DNA from: Brucella sp. 21LCYQ03 | GTDB taxonomy: Bacteria > Pseudomonadota > Alphaproteobacteria > Rhizobiales > Rhizobiaceae | NCBI RefSeq assembly: GCF_023554105.1 | Contig: NZ_JAMJWE010000010.1 | Span: 105,691-169,690, forward strand | DNA: 64,000 nt | Reading direction: 5' to 3' | Part shown: piece by piece, positions 55,831 through 63,076 of the stretch | Position numbering within the stretch: the stretch's first letter is position 1 | Layout: every line of letters starts with the position of its first letter | Made by a program: the position numbers and the translations under genes | Notes under the pieces: generated by a model | Seen by the model: the letters and a program-made list of their open reading frames with translations, nothing else | Told to the model about the DNA's origin: nothing | The model's database searches: none

Positions 55831-56268
55831 ATGAAAAAAGCTCTTTTTGCTTTTGCCGCACTTGCAACTGTCGGAACTGCTATCGCAACTCCGACCCTCG
55901 CCGCAGACAATGGCCTGCGTGTTCAGGTCCAGTATTACGACGATGATGGTTATCGTCCACCAATGCCGCCACGCGGCGGACCACGTCCCGACTGGGATGG
56001 TCCGGATCGCGGATATGACAGAGGTCCAGATCGGGGGCCAGGTCGCGGGCCCGGCTGGGGTGACGGCTATGGACGCCCTGAAATCTTAGGTCCTCGCCAG
56101 ATTTCGCGTTCCCTGCAACGTCGTGGCTATGATGTAGGCGATATGCGCCGTGATCGCGGAGCTTACCTCGTCAAAGCAACCCGCCCGAATGGCCGCCGCG
56201 TGATCGTCGTGGTTGACGCTTTCAGCGGCCGTATCATCGATGAACGCCGCGTTGGTCGCGGCTGGTAA
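55831..56268 (+). CDS. small exported protein with Gly/Pro/Arg-rich linker and PepSY-like end
   Basis: 145 residues from ATG 55831, after AAAGGA; a signal peptide ends near PTLAADN. The middle (about 30-85) is rich in Arg, Gly, Pro and Asp with RGYDRGPDRGPG-like repeats. The C-terminal 55 residues (ISRSLQRRGYDVGDMRRDRG, YLVKATRPNGRRVIVVVDAF, SGRIIDERR) resemble a short PepSY-like domain, found in periplasmic proteins that inhibit or modulate partners. I cannot name it further. A direct TGAAC repeat upstream suggests two-component control. Confidence 0.75.
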   Translation: MKKALFAFAALATVGTAIATPTLAADNGLRVQVQYYDDDGYRPPMPPRGGPRPDWDGPDRGYDRGPDRGPGRGPGWGDGYGRPEILGPRQISRSLQRRGYDVGDMRRDRGAYLVKATRPNGRRVIVVVDAFSGRIIDERRVGRGW

Positions 56269-56419
56269 CTTAATCTGATTTTGAAAGATCAGTCTGTGTA
56301 ACGTCCCTTGCACAGGCTGTATTCTGAACCGGAATTTTGCGAGCAAACTTCCGGTTACTTTTTATAATTGTTTATCTCATTATACTGGCACACGAATTTT
56401 AGCTGGGGCAGCAATCTGA

Positions 56420-57415
56420 ATGCCAGATTTTCTTTTTGAAACCGGGGCCAACCCAATTCCCGCAGGAACGACGTCCGGGCTGTTTAAGTCCAAAGATGGC
56501 ATTGATCTGCGTTATGCAATTCTTAAATCAGAAGCGAAGCCCTCACGCGGAACAATCATTCTGCTGCAAGGTCGCAACGAGTTTATCGAAAAATACTTTG
56601 AAACAATGTCAGACCTCACCGCGCGAGGTTTCACCGTCGCCACAATGGACTGGCGCGGGCAAGGTGGCTCGCAACGGCTTCTTAAAGATCGCATGCGTGG
56701 CTATGTACGGAATTTCAGCGATTACACTGAGGATCTCGATCAATTCCTGACTGAGATCGTTCTGCCGGATTGTCCGCCACCCTTCTACGTTCTGGCGCAT
56801 TCAGCGGGTGCACTCATCACCTATTCATCAATGCATAAGCTCGCATCACGCGTGACACGCATTGTTTTATGTGCGCCGCTGATGGGATTGCGCCCATTAC
56901 AATCCGGTGATGATAAAATGCGCCGCATGGCCACGGCCCTGCGCTGGCTTGGGTTGGGCAGAAAATATGCTTCTGGCGGGCGGATACGCGGAGAGCGGCA
57001 GTTTGAAAACAACCCGCTGACCAGCGATCCGGTACGCTTTGCACGCAATATGGAAGTTGTCCGTAACAATCCGGATCTGGCGTTGGGTGGTCCGACCATT
57101 CACTGGATCGGTGATGCTCTGGCTGCGGCATCGCGGATTCATCAACCCGGCTTTTACGAAGGACCGACAGTGCCGGTCCTCATTATCGCCGCTGGTGCCG
57201 ATACGGTAGTCTCGACCGCTGCAACAGAACGCCTCGCAGCCTGCACCCGTAACATCTCGCTTGTCGTCATTGATGGCGCGCGTCACGAACTGCTGCAAGA
57301 GGCCGATTTTTATCGGGAGCAGACCCTTGCAGCCTTTGACGCCTTCATTCCCGGAACATCGGAAATAGAAACGCAGTCAGATAGCCTGGAACCTGCAAAT
57401 CCCAACGAAAACTAA
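56420..57415 (+). CDS. alpha/beta hydrolase, lysophospholipase/monoacylglycerol lipase-like
   Basis: 331 residues. TIILLQGRNEFIEKYFETMS and TVATMDWRGQGGSQR are typical of the PldB/monoacylglycerol lipase branch. The nucleophile elbow reads VLAHSAGALI, i.e. A-H-S-A-G in place of the usual G-x-S-x-G; this substitution is accepted in the branch. The acid and base are probably in IAAGADTVV and GARHELLQE. It likely cleaves a fatty acyl ester in the cytoplasm. It meets the convergent hisN gene end to end with no gap. Confidence 0.85.
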   Translation: MPDFLFETGANPIPAGTTSGLFKSKDGIDLRYAILKSEAKPSRGTIILLQGRNEFIEKYFETMSDLTARGFTVATMDWRGQGGSQRLLKDRMRGYVRNFSDYTEDLDQFLTEIVLPDCPPPFYVLAHSAGALITYSSMHKLASRVTRIVLCAPLMGLRPLQSGDDKMRRMATALRWLGLGRKYASGGRIRGERQFENNPLTSDPVRFARNMEVVRNNPDLALGGPTIHWIGDALAAASRIHQPGFYEGPTVPVLIIAAGADTVVSTAATERLAACTRNISLVVIDGARHELLQEADFYREQTLAAFDAFIPGTSEIETQSDSLEPANPNEN

Positions 57416-58234
57416 TCAGCTGTTGAGCAGTTCAAGCGCTGCACTGTGTAATTCCGGCGAAGCGGCGGCAACAATATCGCCGCCCTTTTCCGCCGGACCC
57501 CCGTCGCGCTGTGTGACTACACCACCCGCCTGCTCGATAATCGGAATGAGCGCAACAATGTCATAAGGCTGCAGACCAGCCTCCACGACAAGATCAGCGA
57601 AGCCGCTGGCAAGCATGGCGAAAGCATAGCAATCCACGCCATAACGCGATAGCCGAACAGCATTTTCCAGCCGGTCGAAACCTTTACGCAGATCGCCTCT
57701 AAACAGCGCTGGAGTTGTGGTGAACATGGTCGCATCATCAAGCTTTGCCTGCGCACGTACCGCAAGGCGACGCGGTTCTGAACCTTCTCGTATCAGATAC
57801 GAACCGCTGCCATCGCTGTAGAAAAGCTCTCCCGTGAACGGCTGAGACATCATGCCAGCTTTTGCATCACCATCAACAGTCAGACCGACCAGCGTTCCCC
57901 AGACCGGCAAGCCAGAAATGAATGCGCGGGTTCCATCTACCGGATCTATCACCCAAACATGGCTGCGGTCGATATTTTCAGGGCCATATTCTTCGCCAAG
58001 AATACCATGGTCAGGAAACTCCCGGCCAATGACGGCACGAATCGCGCGCTCCGCTGCGCGGTCTGCTTCCGTTACCGGATCAAAGCCCGTGGTATATTTA
58101 TTGTCGATTTCGTTGAACTGGCGAAATCTTGGCAAGGTTTCACGCGCTGCAACGCTCGCCACTTCGGAAAAAAATGCCTTATCGATCAGCAATCCTAAAC
58201 TCCCGTTTTCATAAGTTGATGCATTGATATGCAT
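57416..58234 (-). CDS. hisN: histidinol-phosphatase of the inositol-monophosphatase family
   Basis: 272 residues. The metal-binding motifs are GEEYG (Glu), WVIDPVDGTRAF (Asp-x-Val-Asp-Gly-Thr) and the C-terminal GLQPYDIVALIPIIEQAGG, which carries the last Asp. The branch with KYTTGFDPVTEADRAAE and SGLPVWGTLVGLTVDG corresponds to HisN, which removes phosphate from histidinol phosphate in bacteria lacking the HisB or PHP enzymes. An inositol or other sugar phosphatase is the alternative. A suhB-type sRNA is encoded just upstream on the other strand, the neighbourhood for which that RNA family was named. Confidence 0.85.
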   Translation of the reverse strand: MHINASTYENGSLGLLIDKAFFSEVASVAARETLPRFRQFNEIDNKYTTGFDPVTEADRAAERAIRAVIGREFPDHGILGEEYGPENIDRSHVWVIDPVDGTRAFISGLPVWGTLVGLTVDGDAKAGMMSQPFTGELFYSDGSGSYLIREGSEPRRLAVRAQAKLDDATMFTTTPALFRGDLRKGFDRLENAVRLSRYGVDCYAFAMLASGFADLVVEAGLQPYDIVALIPIIEQAGGVVTQRDGGPAEKGGDIVAAASPELHSAALELLNS

Positions 58235-58298
58235 TCCTTGCTAATATTGCCTATAAATTGAGCTAGCTATTTTTAAGCTCAAAAAATATGCGTAAGTC

Positions 58299-58327
58299 CT
58301 TGACCGCAAAGGCTTTGCCGCGTAGCT
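58299..58327 (+). promoter_or_regulatory. promoter of the suhB-type sRNA
   Basis: CTTGAC at 58299-58304 is the exact alphaproteobacterial -35. After a 17-base spacer a weaker -10 (GTAGCT, 58322-58327) follows. It predicts transcription from about 58334. Confidence 0.45.
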
Positions 58328-58331
58328 TAAA

Positions 58332-58419
58332 GGACAGACAGGCTGTCCTGTCGGTGCCTTTCGGGGCATTTCCTCCCTAGTCTTTGGCCGCGCTTCTTCA
58401 TTGCAGCGCGGCTCTTTTT
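58332..58419 (+). ncRNA. suhB/MmgR (alpha-r8) family small RNA
   Basis: About 88 bases. Hairpin one is GGACAG/CTGTCC (58332-58348). Hairpin two is TGCCT-TTCG-GGGCA (58355-58368). An unpaired TTTCCTCCCTAG follows, then a terminator stem GCCGCGC/GCGCGGC (58387-58412) with TCTTTTT. The two-hairpin form with a CCUCCC single-strand box and the position beside an inositol-monophosphatase-family gene fit the suhB RNA family, called MmgR in Sinorhizobium, where it affects polyhydroxybutyrate and growth. CCUCCC can pair with ribosome-binding sites, so it probably regulates mRNAs in trans. Confidence 0.65.
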
Positions 58420-58434
58420 ATGGAGAATACCGAG

Positions 58435-59325
58435 CTACTCTGCTGCCAGCGGCGGCACAACCAGAAGCTCATCCGGCAAGGAAGTGAGATCGCTCAAGAA
58501 GTGATAGAGATCTCCGCACAAAGCATCAAAACCAACCAGTTTCTGCAAAGTCTGCTCATTCATATAAAGACTGCGATTGATCTCTATCTGAAGTGCATAG
58601 CAAGCTGCGGCAGGCCGCCCATAATGCTCCGTGATAAAACCACCCGCATAGGGCTTGTTATGCGCAACCGTGTAACCAAGCCCTTGCAACAACTCGATTG
58701 CCGCTTGAGTGAGTTGCTCACCGCAAGACCGGCCAAAACGATCACCAATGATAAAATCTGGGCGCCCGGCAGCCTCTCCTGAACGTGTTCCGCCCGGCAT
58801 TGAGTGACAATCAATCAGAACGGAATAACCGAACCGCTCATGCGTTTTCTTCAGTAATGCATCCAGCATGCGGTGGTATGGTTTATAAAGCTGTTCAATC
58901 CGGTAAACTGCTTCATCCAGTGCAATGCGACCGGGATAGATCAGCTGCCCTTCACCCACAAGACGCGGCACAGTCCCCAGGCCTCCGGCGACACGCGCCG
59001 ACTGACTGTTCACAAAAGGCGGCAACGGTTCAGCAAACATACGCGGATCGAGTTCGTAAGGCTCGCGGTTTACATCAAGAAATGCACGCGGGAAATGCGC
59101 CTTAAGCAATGGCGCGCCAAGCCGTGGAACATTGGCAAACAGCTCATCAACGTAGCAATCTTCGGAATTCCGGATAGCGAGCGAATCGAGTCGTGATTCC
59201 TTTAGAAAAGACGCGGGATAAAAGCGCCCACTGTGAGGCGAATTGAAAACGAACGGAATTCGCTGTTGCGCCGGCGCACATATCTCAAAAGGAGGAATCT
59301 GAGAAAAATCACGTTCCAGACTCAT
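58435..59325 (-). CDS. N-formylglutamate amidohydrolase family protein
   Basis: 296 residues from ATG 59325, with GGTGAGA upstream; the frame continues upstream without similarity. Family features are PFVFNSPHSGRFYPASFL (metal-ligand His), EDCYVDELF, NREPYELDPRMF and LIDCHSMPGG, and an HutG-type end. The canonical enzyme, HutG, releases glutamate from N-formylglutamate in histidine breakdown, but no hut genes are nearby. The family also contains general deacylases. In this lineage the gene sits beside cpdR, which gives no functional hint. It converges with the sRNA terminator. Confidence 0.85.
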   Translation of the reverse strand: MSLERDFSQIPPFEICAPAQQRIPFVFNSPHSGRFYPASFLKESRLDSLAIRNSEDCYVDELFANVPRLGAPLLKAHFPRAFLDVNREPYELDPRMFAEPLPPFVNSQSARVAGGLGTVPRLVGEGQLIYPGRIALDEAVYRIEQLYKPYHRMLDALLKKTHERFGYSVLIDCHSMPGGTRSGEAAGRPDFIIGDRFGRSCGEQLTQAAIELLQGLGYTVAHNKPYAGGFITEHYGRPAAACYALQIEINRSLYMNEQTLQKLVGFDALCGDLYHFLSDLTSLPDELLVVPPLAAE

Positions 59326-59636
59326 ATTCTCACCCGTCCTGCTGTCTTTTAGTGACACGCGATAAGATAATTCGGCTTTCAAAGCAGTACCTTATACCAG
59401 TCTCGCATCAACCAGTATACGTCATTTGAATAACCTTCCTCCCTCCCCTTGGCAGGCGCTTCAAACGGCGAAAAGCTGTAACATAAAACAGCTTGTTGCC
59501 AAACAGTGGCCATAACAATTAACATTTGCGAGAGCATTCATTTCATATTTACCAAAAAAGCGTTTTCTATGGGAAATGCTGAGTCGTCGGCCATGCATAA
59601 AGCTGGGTACGAACGACATGAAATTCGGACGGACCA

Positions 59637-59999
59637 ATGAAGAGAATTCTGCTAGCTGAAGACGACAACGATATGCGCCGCTTCCTCGTCAAGGCACTCG
59701 AAAAGGCAGGCTATTACGTCAGCCATTTTGATAATGGTGCCAGCGCCTATGAACGGCTGCGTGAAGAGCCATTCTCGCTGTTGCTGACCGACATTGTCAT
59801 GCCAGAAATGGACGGCATTGAACTTGCGCGCCGCGCAACAGAAATTGATCCCGACCTCAAAATCATGTTCATCACCGGCTTCGCAGCCGTTGCACTGAAT
59901 CCCGATTCGGACGCTCCACGTGATGCAAAAGTGCTCTCAAAGCCTTTCCACCTGCGTGATTTGGTGAACGAAATCGAAAAAATGCTGATTGCCGCCTAG
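59637..59999 (+). CDS. cpdR: single-domain response regulator CpdR
   Basis: 120 residues, a receiver domain only. The acidic pair is in LLAEDDNDMRRFL, the phospho-acceptor Asp in LLLTDIVMPEMDG, Thr/Ser in FITGFAAVAL, and Lys in LSKPFHLRDLVNEI. Length, the C-terminal LVNEIEKMLIAA, and the NPDSDAPRDAKVL loop match CpdR. In Caulobacter, unphosphorylated CpdR brings ClpXP protease and its substrates (including CtrA control partners) to the cell pole; phosphorylation by the CckA-ChpT relay switches it off. Thus it links this locus to cell-cycle control. Confidence 0.92.
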   Translation: MKRILLAEDDNDMRRFLVKALEKAGYYVSHFDNGASAYERLREEPFSLLLTDIVMPEMDGIELARRATEIDPDLKIMFITGFAAVALNPDSDAPRDAKVLSKPFHLRDLVNEIEKMLIAA

Positions 60000-60068
60000 G
60001 CAACCAGTGCATTTTCCGGGATTTGATAAGTTCCTCAACATTAAGAACAAAAAACTTCTAAAAAGGCA

Positions 60069-60097
60069 TTGACGGGCGTAGCACGATATGGTGTATG
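60069..60097 (+). promoter_or_regulatory. probable promoter of tRNA-Val
   Basis: TTGACG (60069-60074) and TGTATG (60092-60097) are 17 bases apart, giving a start near 60104, seven bases before the tRNA. Confidence 0.5.
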
Positions 60098-60110
60098 CGC
60101 CACATCGAAT

Positions 60111-60185
60111 GGGCGTATAGCTCAGCGGGAGAGCACTACATTGACATTGTAGGGGTCACAGGTTCAATCCCTGTTACGCCCACCA
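60111..60185 (+). tRNA. tRNA-Val (GAC)
   Basis: The acceptor GGGCGTA pairs with TACGCCC. The D arm is GCTCAGCGGGAGAGC. The anticodon stem CTACA/TGTAG encloses TTGACAT with anticodon GAC. The T arm ACAGG-TTCAATC-CCTGT and the encoded CCA follow. No terminator is visible directly after it. The gene content changes here, so its 3' end is the likely integration site of the downstream island. Confidence 0.97.
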
Positions 60186-60253
60186 TTCGAACCCTAGAGA
60201 TACCAATGGCTTAGGCCAATCTCAACAATCCCAAGATATAAGTATTATCAGTC

Positions 60254-60296
60254 AGTGTCACCATAGTGTCACTGTGCATTAAATCTTCGTGACACT
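60254..60296. repeat. three AGTGTCAC repeats after tRNA-Val
   Basis: AGTGTCAC occurs at 60254-60261 and 60265-60272 in direct orientation and at 60289-60296 inverted (GTGACACT). They lie 70-110 bases after the tRNA and 93 bases before the GNAT gene. They could be integrase or excisionase arm sites, or operators for one of the HTH proteins of the island. Confidence 0.5.
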
Positions 60297-60388
60297 CAGC
60301 GCGAAAGTGACTTTAGTAACTGCTGGATCAAATCCATGGTTTGAAATTTCACGTCGAGTGATGAACGGGAGGACAGAAGGAAAACCAC

Positions 60389-60787
60389 ATGGCAATATTT
60401 ATTGACAGTGAAGAAAGAGAAATAGACATACGAATTCATGGCTGCAATGCTTATGCATACCACGAAGGGAAACAAGTCGGAGACGTCCAAACGACAGGTT
60501 TCATCGAGGTAGACGAACGTTTTGAGGACGAGCCACCCAAAATCACTGGTTGGGATGTAAAGCCTGAATATCAAAGAGCGGGGATCGCAACGGAGATGGT
60601 TAGGCGCTTAGTCGAAGAGATCGAAACCAAACTTCAACCCGCTGATAAAAACGTAGGTATTAGTGGTCAAAATGCTCTAACGGATGAAGGTGAGGCGTTA
60701 ACCGAGCACTGCCAGAGGCTCGAGCTAATCTTTCCATATCAGGAAGAAAGAGCTTATGATCAGGATGACGGTTTCGACGTTAATTAA
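60389..60787 (+). CDS. GNAT-family N-acetyltransferase-like protein
   Basis: 132 residues. GAAGGA lies 8 bases before ATG 60389. The only clear family feature is the acetyl-CoA loop, WDVKPEYQRAGIATEMVRRL, which matches GNAT motif A (Q/R-x-x-G-x-A/G). The N-terminal strands fit the fold; the C-terminal end is short and very acidic (QDDGFDVN). The substrate is unknown. GNATs on islands may be toxins that acetylate aminoacyl-tRNA, but these pair with a ribbon-helix-helix antitoxin, and none is adjacent. It is the first gene of the island. Confidence 0.7.
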   Translation: MAIFIDSEEREIDIRIHGCNAYAYHEGKQVGDVQTTGFIEVDERFEDEPPKITGWDVKPEYQRAGIATEMVRRLVEEIETKLQPADKNVGISGQNALTDEGEALTEHCQRLELIFPYQEERAYDQDDGFDVN

Positions 60788-60895
60788 TACCTTGAAGTCC
60801 TGACATTAAAAAAACTACTGTTCATTTAGCTTTCACCCGCCTTGACCCATCGTCATGCCTCTGCCAGCTTGCGGCTGTTATGGGAGGGCGGGGCG

Positions 60896-61525
60896 ATGAG
60901 TGAGACTGTTCAAGATTTTCTTCGATCATTAAAGGTAACTGCCGGTTCACGATTTAACGCCGCGAAACGCATGGAGCATGTTGATCAAAGGATGACGGTT
61001 CTGTCGTCATTTTCGTCAGCTTACCTTATTCTTGTTTCGGTGGTTCCAGCTATTATTTCTGTAACAGCGCCTGCTCAGTCGATATTGACGCTTTTTTCCA
61101 TCAGCCTATCGGTGGTTCTGCTTGCGTCGTCAGTATCATCCTATGCACGCGCATATGGCGTAAAAGCAGAGCAATACCACCGCAGCGCCTTGGAAATCCA
61201 AGAGCTAAGAAGAGAACTACGTTTCATTGGAGAAAACGTGGCAAAGGAAGATTTTGAAAGGTTATCTCATCGCTATAATGCGATACTGCAAAAATACAGC
61301 CTAAATCACAGTGACGTCGATTTTTATCGTTATCAACTAGAGTATAAAACTGACTACCAATTAGGACGGCTAGATCGCCTTATTAAGAGATTACAAGTTT
61401 CTTTGGCTTATTCTTATCCAACTATCGCTATAACGATAATAACCATCGCAGTTTTTCTATTCTTGTTCATCGCAGCAAAATATGAAGGTGACTTCGCTAA
61501 ATTTTTACGAGAATTTTTAGGTTAG
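60896..61525 (+). CDS. SLATT-domain two-helix membrane protein (SLATT_5-like)
   Basis: 209 residues from ATG 60896, with GGGAGG 8 bases upstream; an ATG at 60842 lacks such a site. A basic N-terminal helix (LKVTAGSRFNAAKRMEHVDQ) precedes two membrane helices (about 40-90). Next comes the family helix YGVKAEQYHRSALEIQELRR, then LQKYSLNHSDVDFYRYQLEY, and a further hydrophobic helix near 180-200. This matches SLATT_5. SLATT proteins are predicted to form membrane pores that stop growth, switched on by nucleotide-producing or reverse-transcriptase partners. Neither a SMODS cyclase nor a reverse transcriptase is visible here. It lies 12 bases upstream of the XRE-AlpA gene, so the two are probably co-expressed. 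Confidence 0.75.
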   Translation: MSETVQDFLRSLKVTAGSRFNAAKRMEHVDQRMTVLSSFSSAYLILVSVVPAIISVTAPAQSILTLFSISLSVVLLASSVSSYARAYGVKAEQYHRSALEIQELRRELRFIGENVAKEDFERLSHRYNAILQKYSLNHSDVDFYRYQLEYKTDYQLGRLDRLIKRLQVSLAYSYPTIAITIITIAVFLFLFIAAKYEGDFAKFLREFLG

Positions 61526-61536
61526 ATGACGACTTT

Positions 61537-62136
61537 ATGAGCACTCGTGAGATTGACATTAAAATTGGGGTCCAATTCATCACAACGCCTCTTGGAGAGG
61601 AACTCGCCCTCCTTCCCAAAGCTAATTATGAAAAATTACTAGAAGTTGTCGAGGATTGCGAAGACATAAAAGCTGCGCGCAAATTCCGCGCAAAGCTGCG
61701 GTCGGGCGAGGAAGAATTAATCCCGGCCGAATACGTCAATCGCATGATAGAAGGCGAGAACAAAATTAAGGTATGGCGTGACTTTCGCGGCATGAGCGCC
61801 AAGGCGCTCGCCGATGCCGCAGACATAGATACTTACAGTCTCAGGCAGATTGAAAGAGGTATCGGTGAAGGTTCTTTCGAAACCAAGAAAAAGATAGCCG
61901 ACGCGCTTAAAGTTACCATTGGTGATCTAGTTTATAAGGAATTTGACATGACCCGGCCCACGTATCTGACCGGCCCCGATGTAAGGAAACGCTACGGCGT
62001 GACCGCGCAGACGCTTATCAGGTGGTCGCGCGATGAAACGCTTGGTTTTCCGCAACCTCTTACTATCCGCCGTCGTAATTTCTGGCTCCTTGAGGATTTG
62101 GAAGCTTTTGACGAAAAAACTCGTAAAAAAGGTTAA
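61537..62136 (+). CDS. XRE-type regulator fused to an AlpA/MerR-like helix-turn-helix
   Basis: 199 residues in three parts. Residues 1-70 match the N-terminal region of antitoxin-like XRE proteins (FITTPLGEELALLPKANYEK, EEELIPAEYVNRMIEGENKI). About 75-130 is an XRE helix-turn-helix (VWRDFRGMSAKALADAADID, LRQIERGIGEG). After an internal Met, about 137-199 is a second DNA-binding module, LTGPDVRKRYGVTAQTLIRW then FPQPLTIRRRNFWLLEDLEA, resembling AlpA excisionase-like proteins. The stop and frame are continuous, so it is a genuine fusion unless an internal start also makes the C-terminal half. It may repress the SLATT gene or control excision. Confidence 0.72.
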   Translation: MSTREIDIKIGVQFITTPLGEELALLPKANYEKLLEVVEDCEDIKAARKFRAKLRSGEEELIPAEYVNRMIEGENKIKVWRDFRGMSAKALADAADIDTYSLRQIERGIGEGSFETKKKIADALKVTIGDLVYKEFDMTRPTYLTGPDVRKRYGVTAQTLIRWSRDETLGFPQPLTIRRRNFWLLEDLEAFDEKTRKKG

Positions 62137-62149
62137 ATAATATTCTTTG

Positions 62150-62176
62150 GCCGGGGGCTGCAACGCCCGGCTTTTA
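62150..62176 (+). terminator. terminator after the XRE-AlpA gene
   Basis: GCCGGG (62150-62155) pairs with CCCGGC (62166-62171) around a ten-base loop and is followed by TTTTAT. Confidence 0.75.
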
Positions 62177-62194
62177 TAAATTCGATCAAGCTAT

Positions 62195-62479
62195 TCATTT
62201 TGATAAAAGCTCATCCCACGGATTGACTGACCTTTCAGCTTCCCGATACGGCAACTCATCAAACGCCAAGTCGATTTCCCATCGATCCCAAATTACTCGA
62301 CTATCAATCATCTTCGGTATCGGCATACGCCCATCTTTGACCATTTCGTCGAATTTTGATGTTCCTACGCCGATGTACTGCGCAGCATTAATTCTGGATA
62401 GCCCGCGAGGCTGGCAGGTAAGATTTTTCATTGTGGGACGATTGTGTGACTTTATAAGCTCAGATGCTTGGTTTTTCAC
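62195..62479 (-). CDS. AlpA-like helix-turn-helix protein
   Basis: Up to 94 residues; either GTG 62479 or ATG 62431 (78 residues) could start it, with no strong ribosome site for either. The core reads LSRINAAQYIGVGTSKFDEM, VKDGRMPIPKMID and RVIWDRWEID. This is the winged-helix excisionase/AlpA pattern of small phage-type DNA-binding proteins that aid integrase or activate excision. It converges with the XRE-AlpA gene and is divergent from the DUF488 gene. Its C-terminal domain resembles the second half of the fusion protein, so they may share sites. Confidence 0.68.
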   Translation of the reverse strand: MKNQASELIKSHNRPTMKNLTCQPRGLSRINAAQYIGVGTSKFDEMVKDGRMPIPKMIDSRVIWDRWEIDLAFDELPYREAERSVNPWDELLSK

Positions 62480-62572
62480 GACGCTAAAAAGTTAACGGAT
62501 TGTCGTTTCCTCAATACGGTATAAGGGTATGTTAACCATACTGTGGTGTTTTCACAGAAAAGGATACCCGTT

Positions 62573-63076
62573 ATGAGCACCATTTACACTATCGGATATG
62601 AAGGCACAGATATTGAAAAATTTGTGCGGACCCTTGAGGTCGTAGGTGTGCAGGTGCTCGCTGACGTCAGAGCGTTGCCTCTCTCACGTAAAAAGGGCTT
62701 TTCGAAAAACTCTCTTCGGGAACGGCTTGAACAAGCTGGCATAGAGTACCATTCCTATCAGCCGTTGGGTGATCCAAAGCCAGGCAGAGATGCTGCCCGT
62801 GCGGGTCGATTTGACGAGTTCCGCAAGATTTATACAGCACATATCGAAACGGATGCCGCTATGCAGAAGGTAGCGGAACTCTCGCTTACGGCATCTGAAA
62901 AGATCACATGCATGCTCTGTTTCGAGCGCGATCCTAAAACCTGCCATAGAACGATTATTGCGGAAAAGCTTGTCGAGTTCGATATATCGTCATTCGATCT
63001 TTATGGCGATGATCCTAAAAAATATGAACGAAATTTGGGGTTGCTCCCTACGATGCAGTTAGAAGCTGCTGAATAA
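62573..63076 (+). CDS. DUF488 family protein
   Basis: 167 residues from ATG 62573, 9 bases after AGGA. Family features are IYTIGYEGTDIEKFVRTL at the start, VLADVRALPLSRKKGFSK, YHSYQPLGDPKPGRDAARAG and the Cys/His motif CMLCFERDPKTCHRTIIAEK. Those Cys, Arg and His residues are the family's conserved pocket; its biochemical role is not known. DUF488 genes are frequent in accessory regions. It overlaps the end of the next gene, which is on the opposite strand, by 18 bases. Confidence 0.85.
   Translation: MSTIYTIGYEGTDIEKFVRTLEVVGVQVLADVRALPLSRKKGFSKNSLRERLEQAGIEYHSYQPLGDPKPGRDAARAGRFDEFRKIYTAHIETDAAMQKVAELSLTASEKITCMLCFERDPKTCHRTIIAEKLVEFDISSFDLYGDDPKKYERNLGLLPTMQLEAAE

Noticed and set aside
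60296..60574. 92-codon minus-strand frame opposite the GNAT gene
   Set aside because: The plus strand has a better ribosome site and a clear acetyl-CoA loop; the minus frame has neither.
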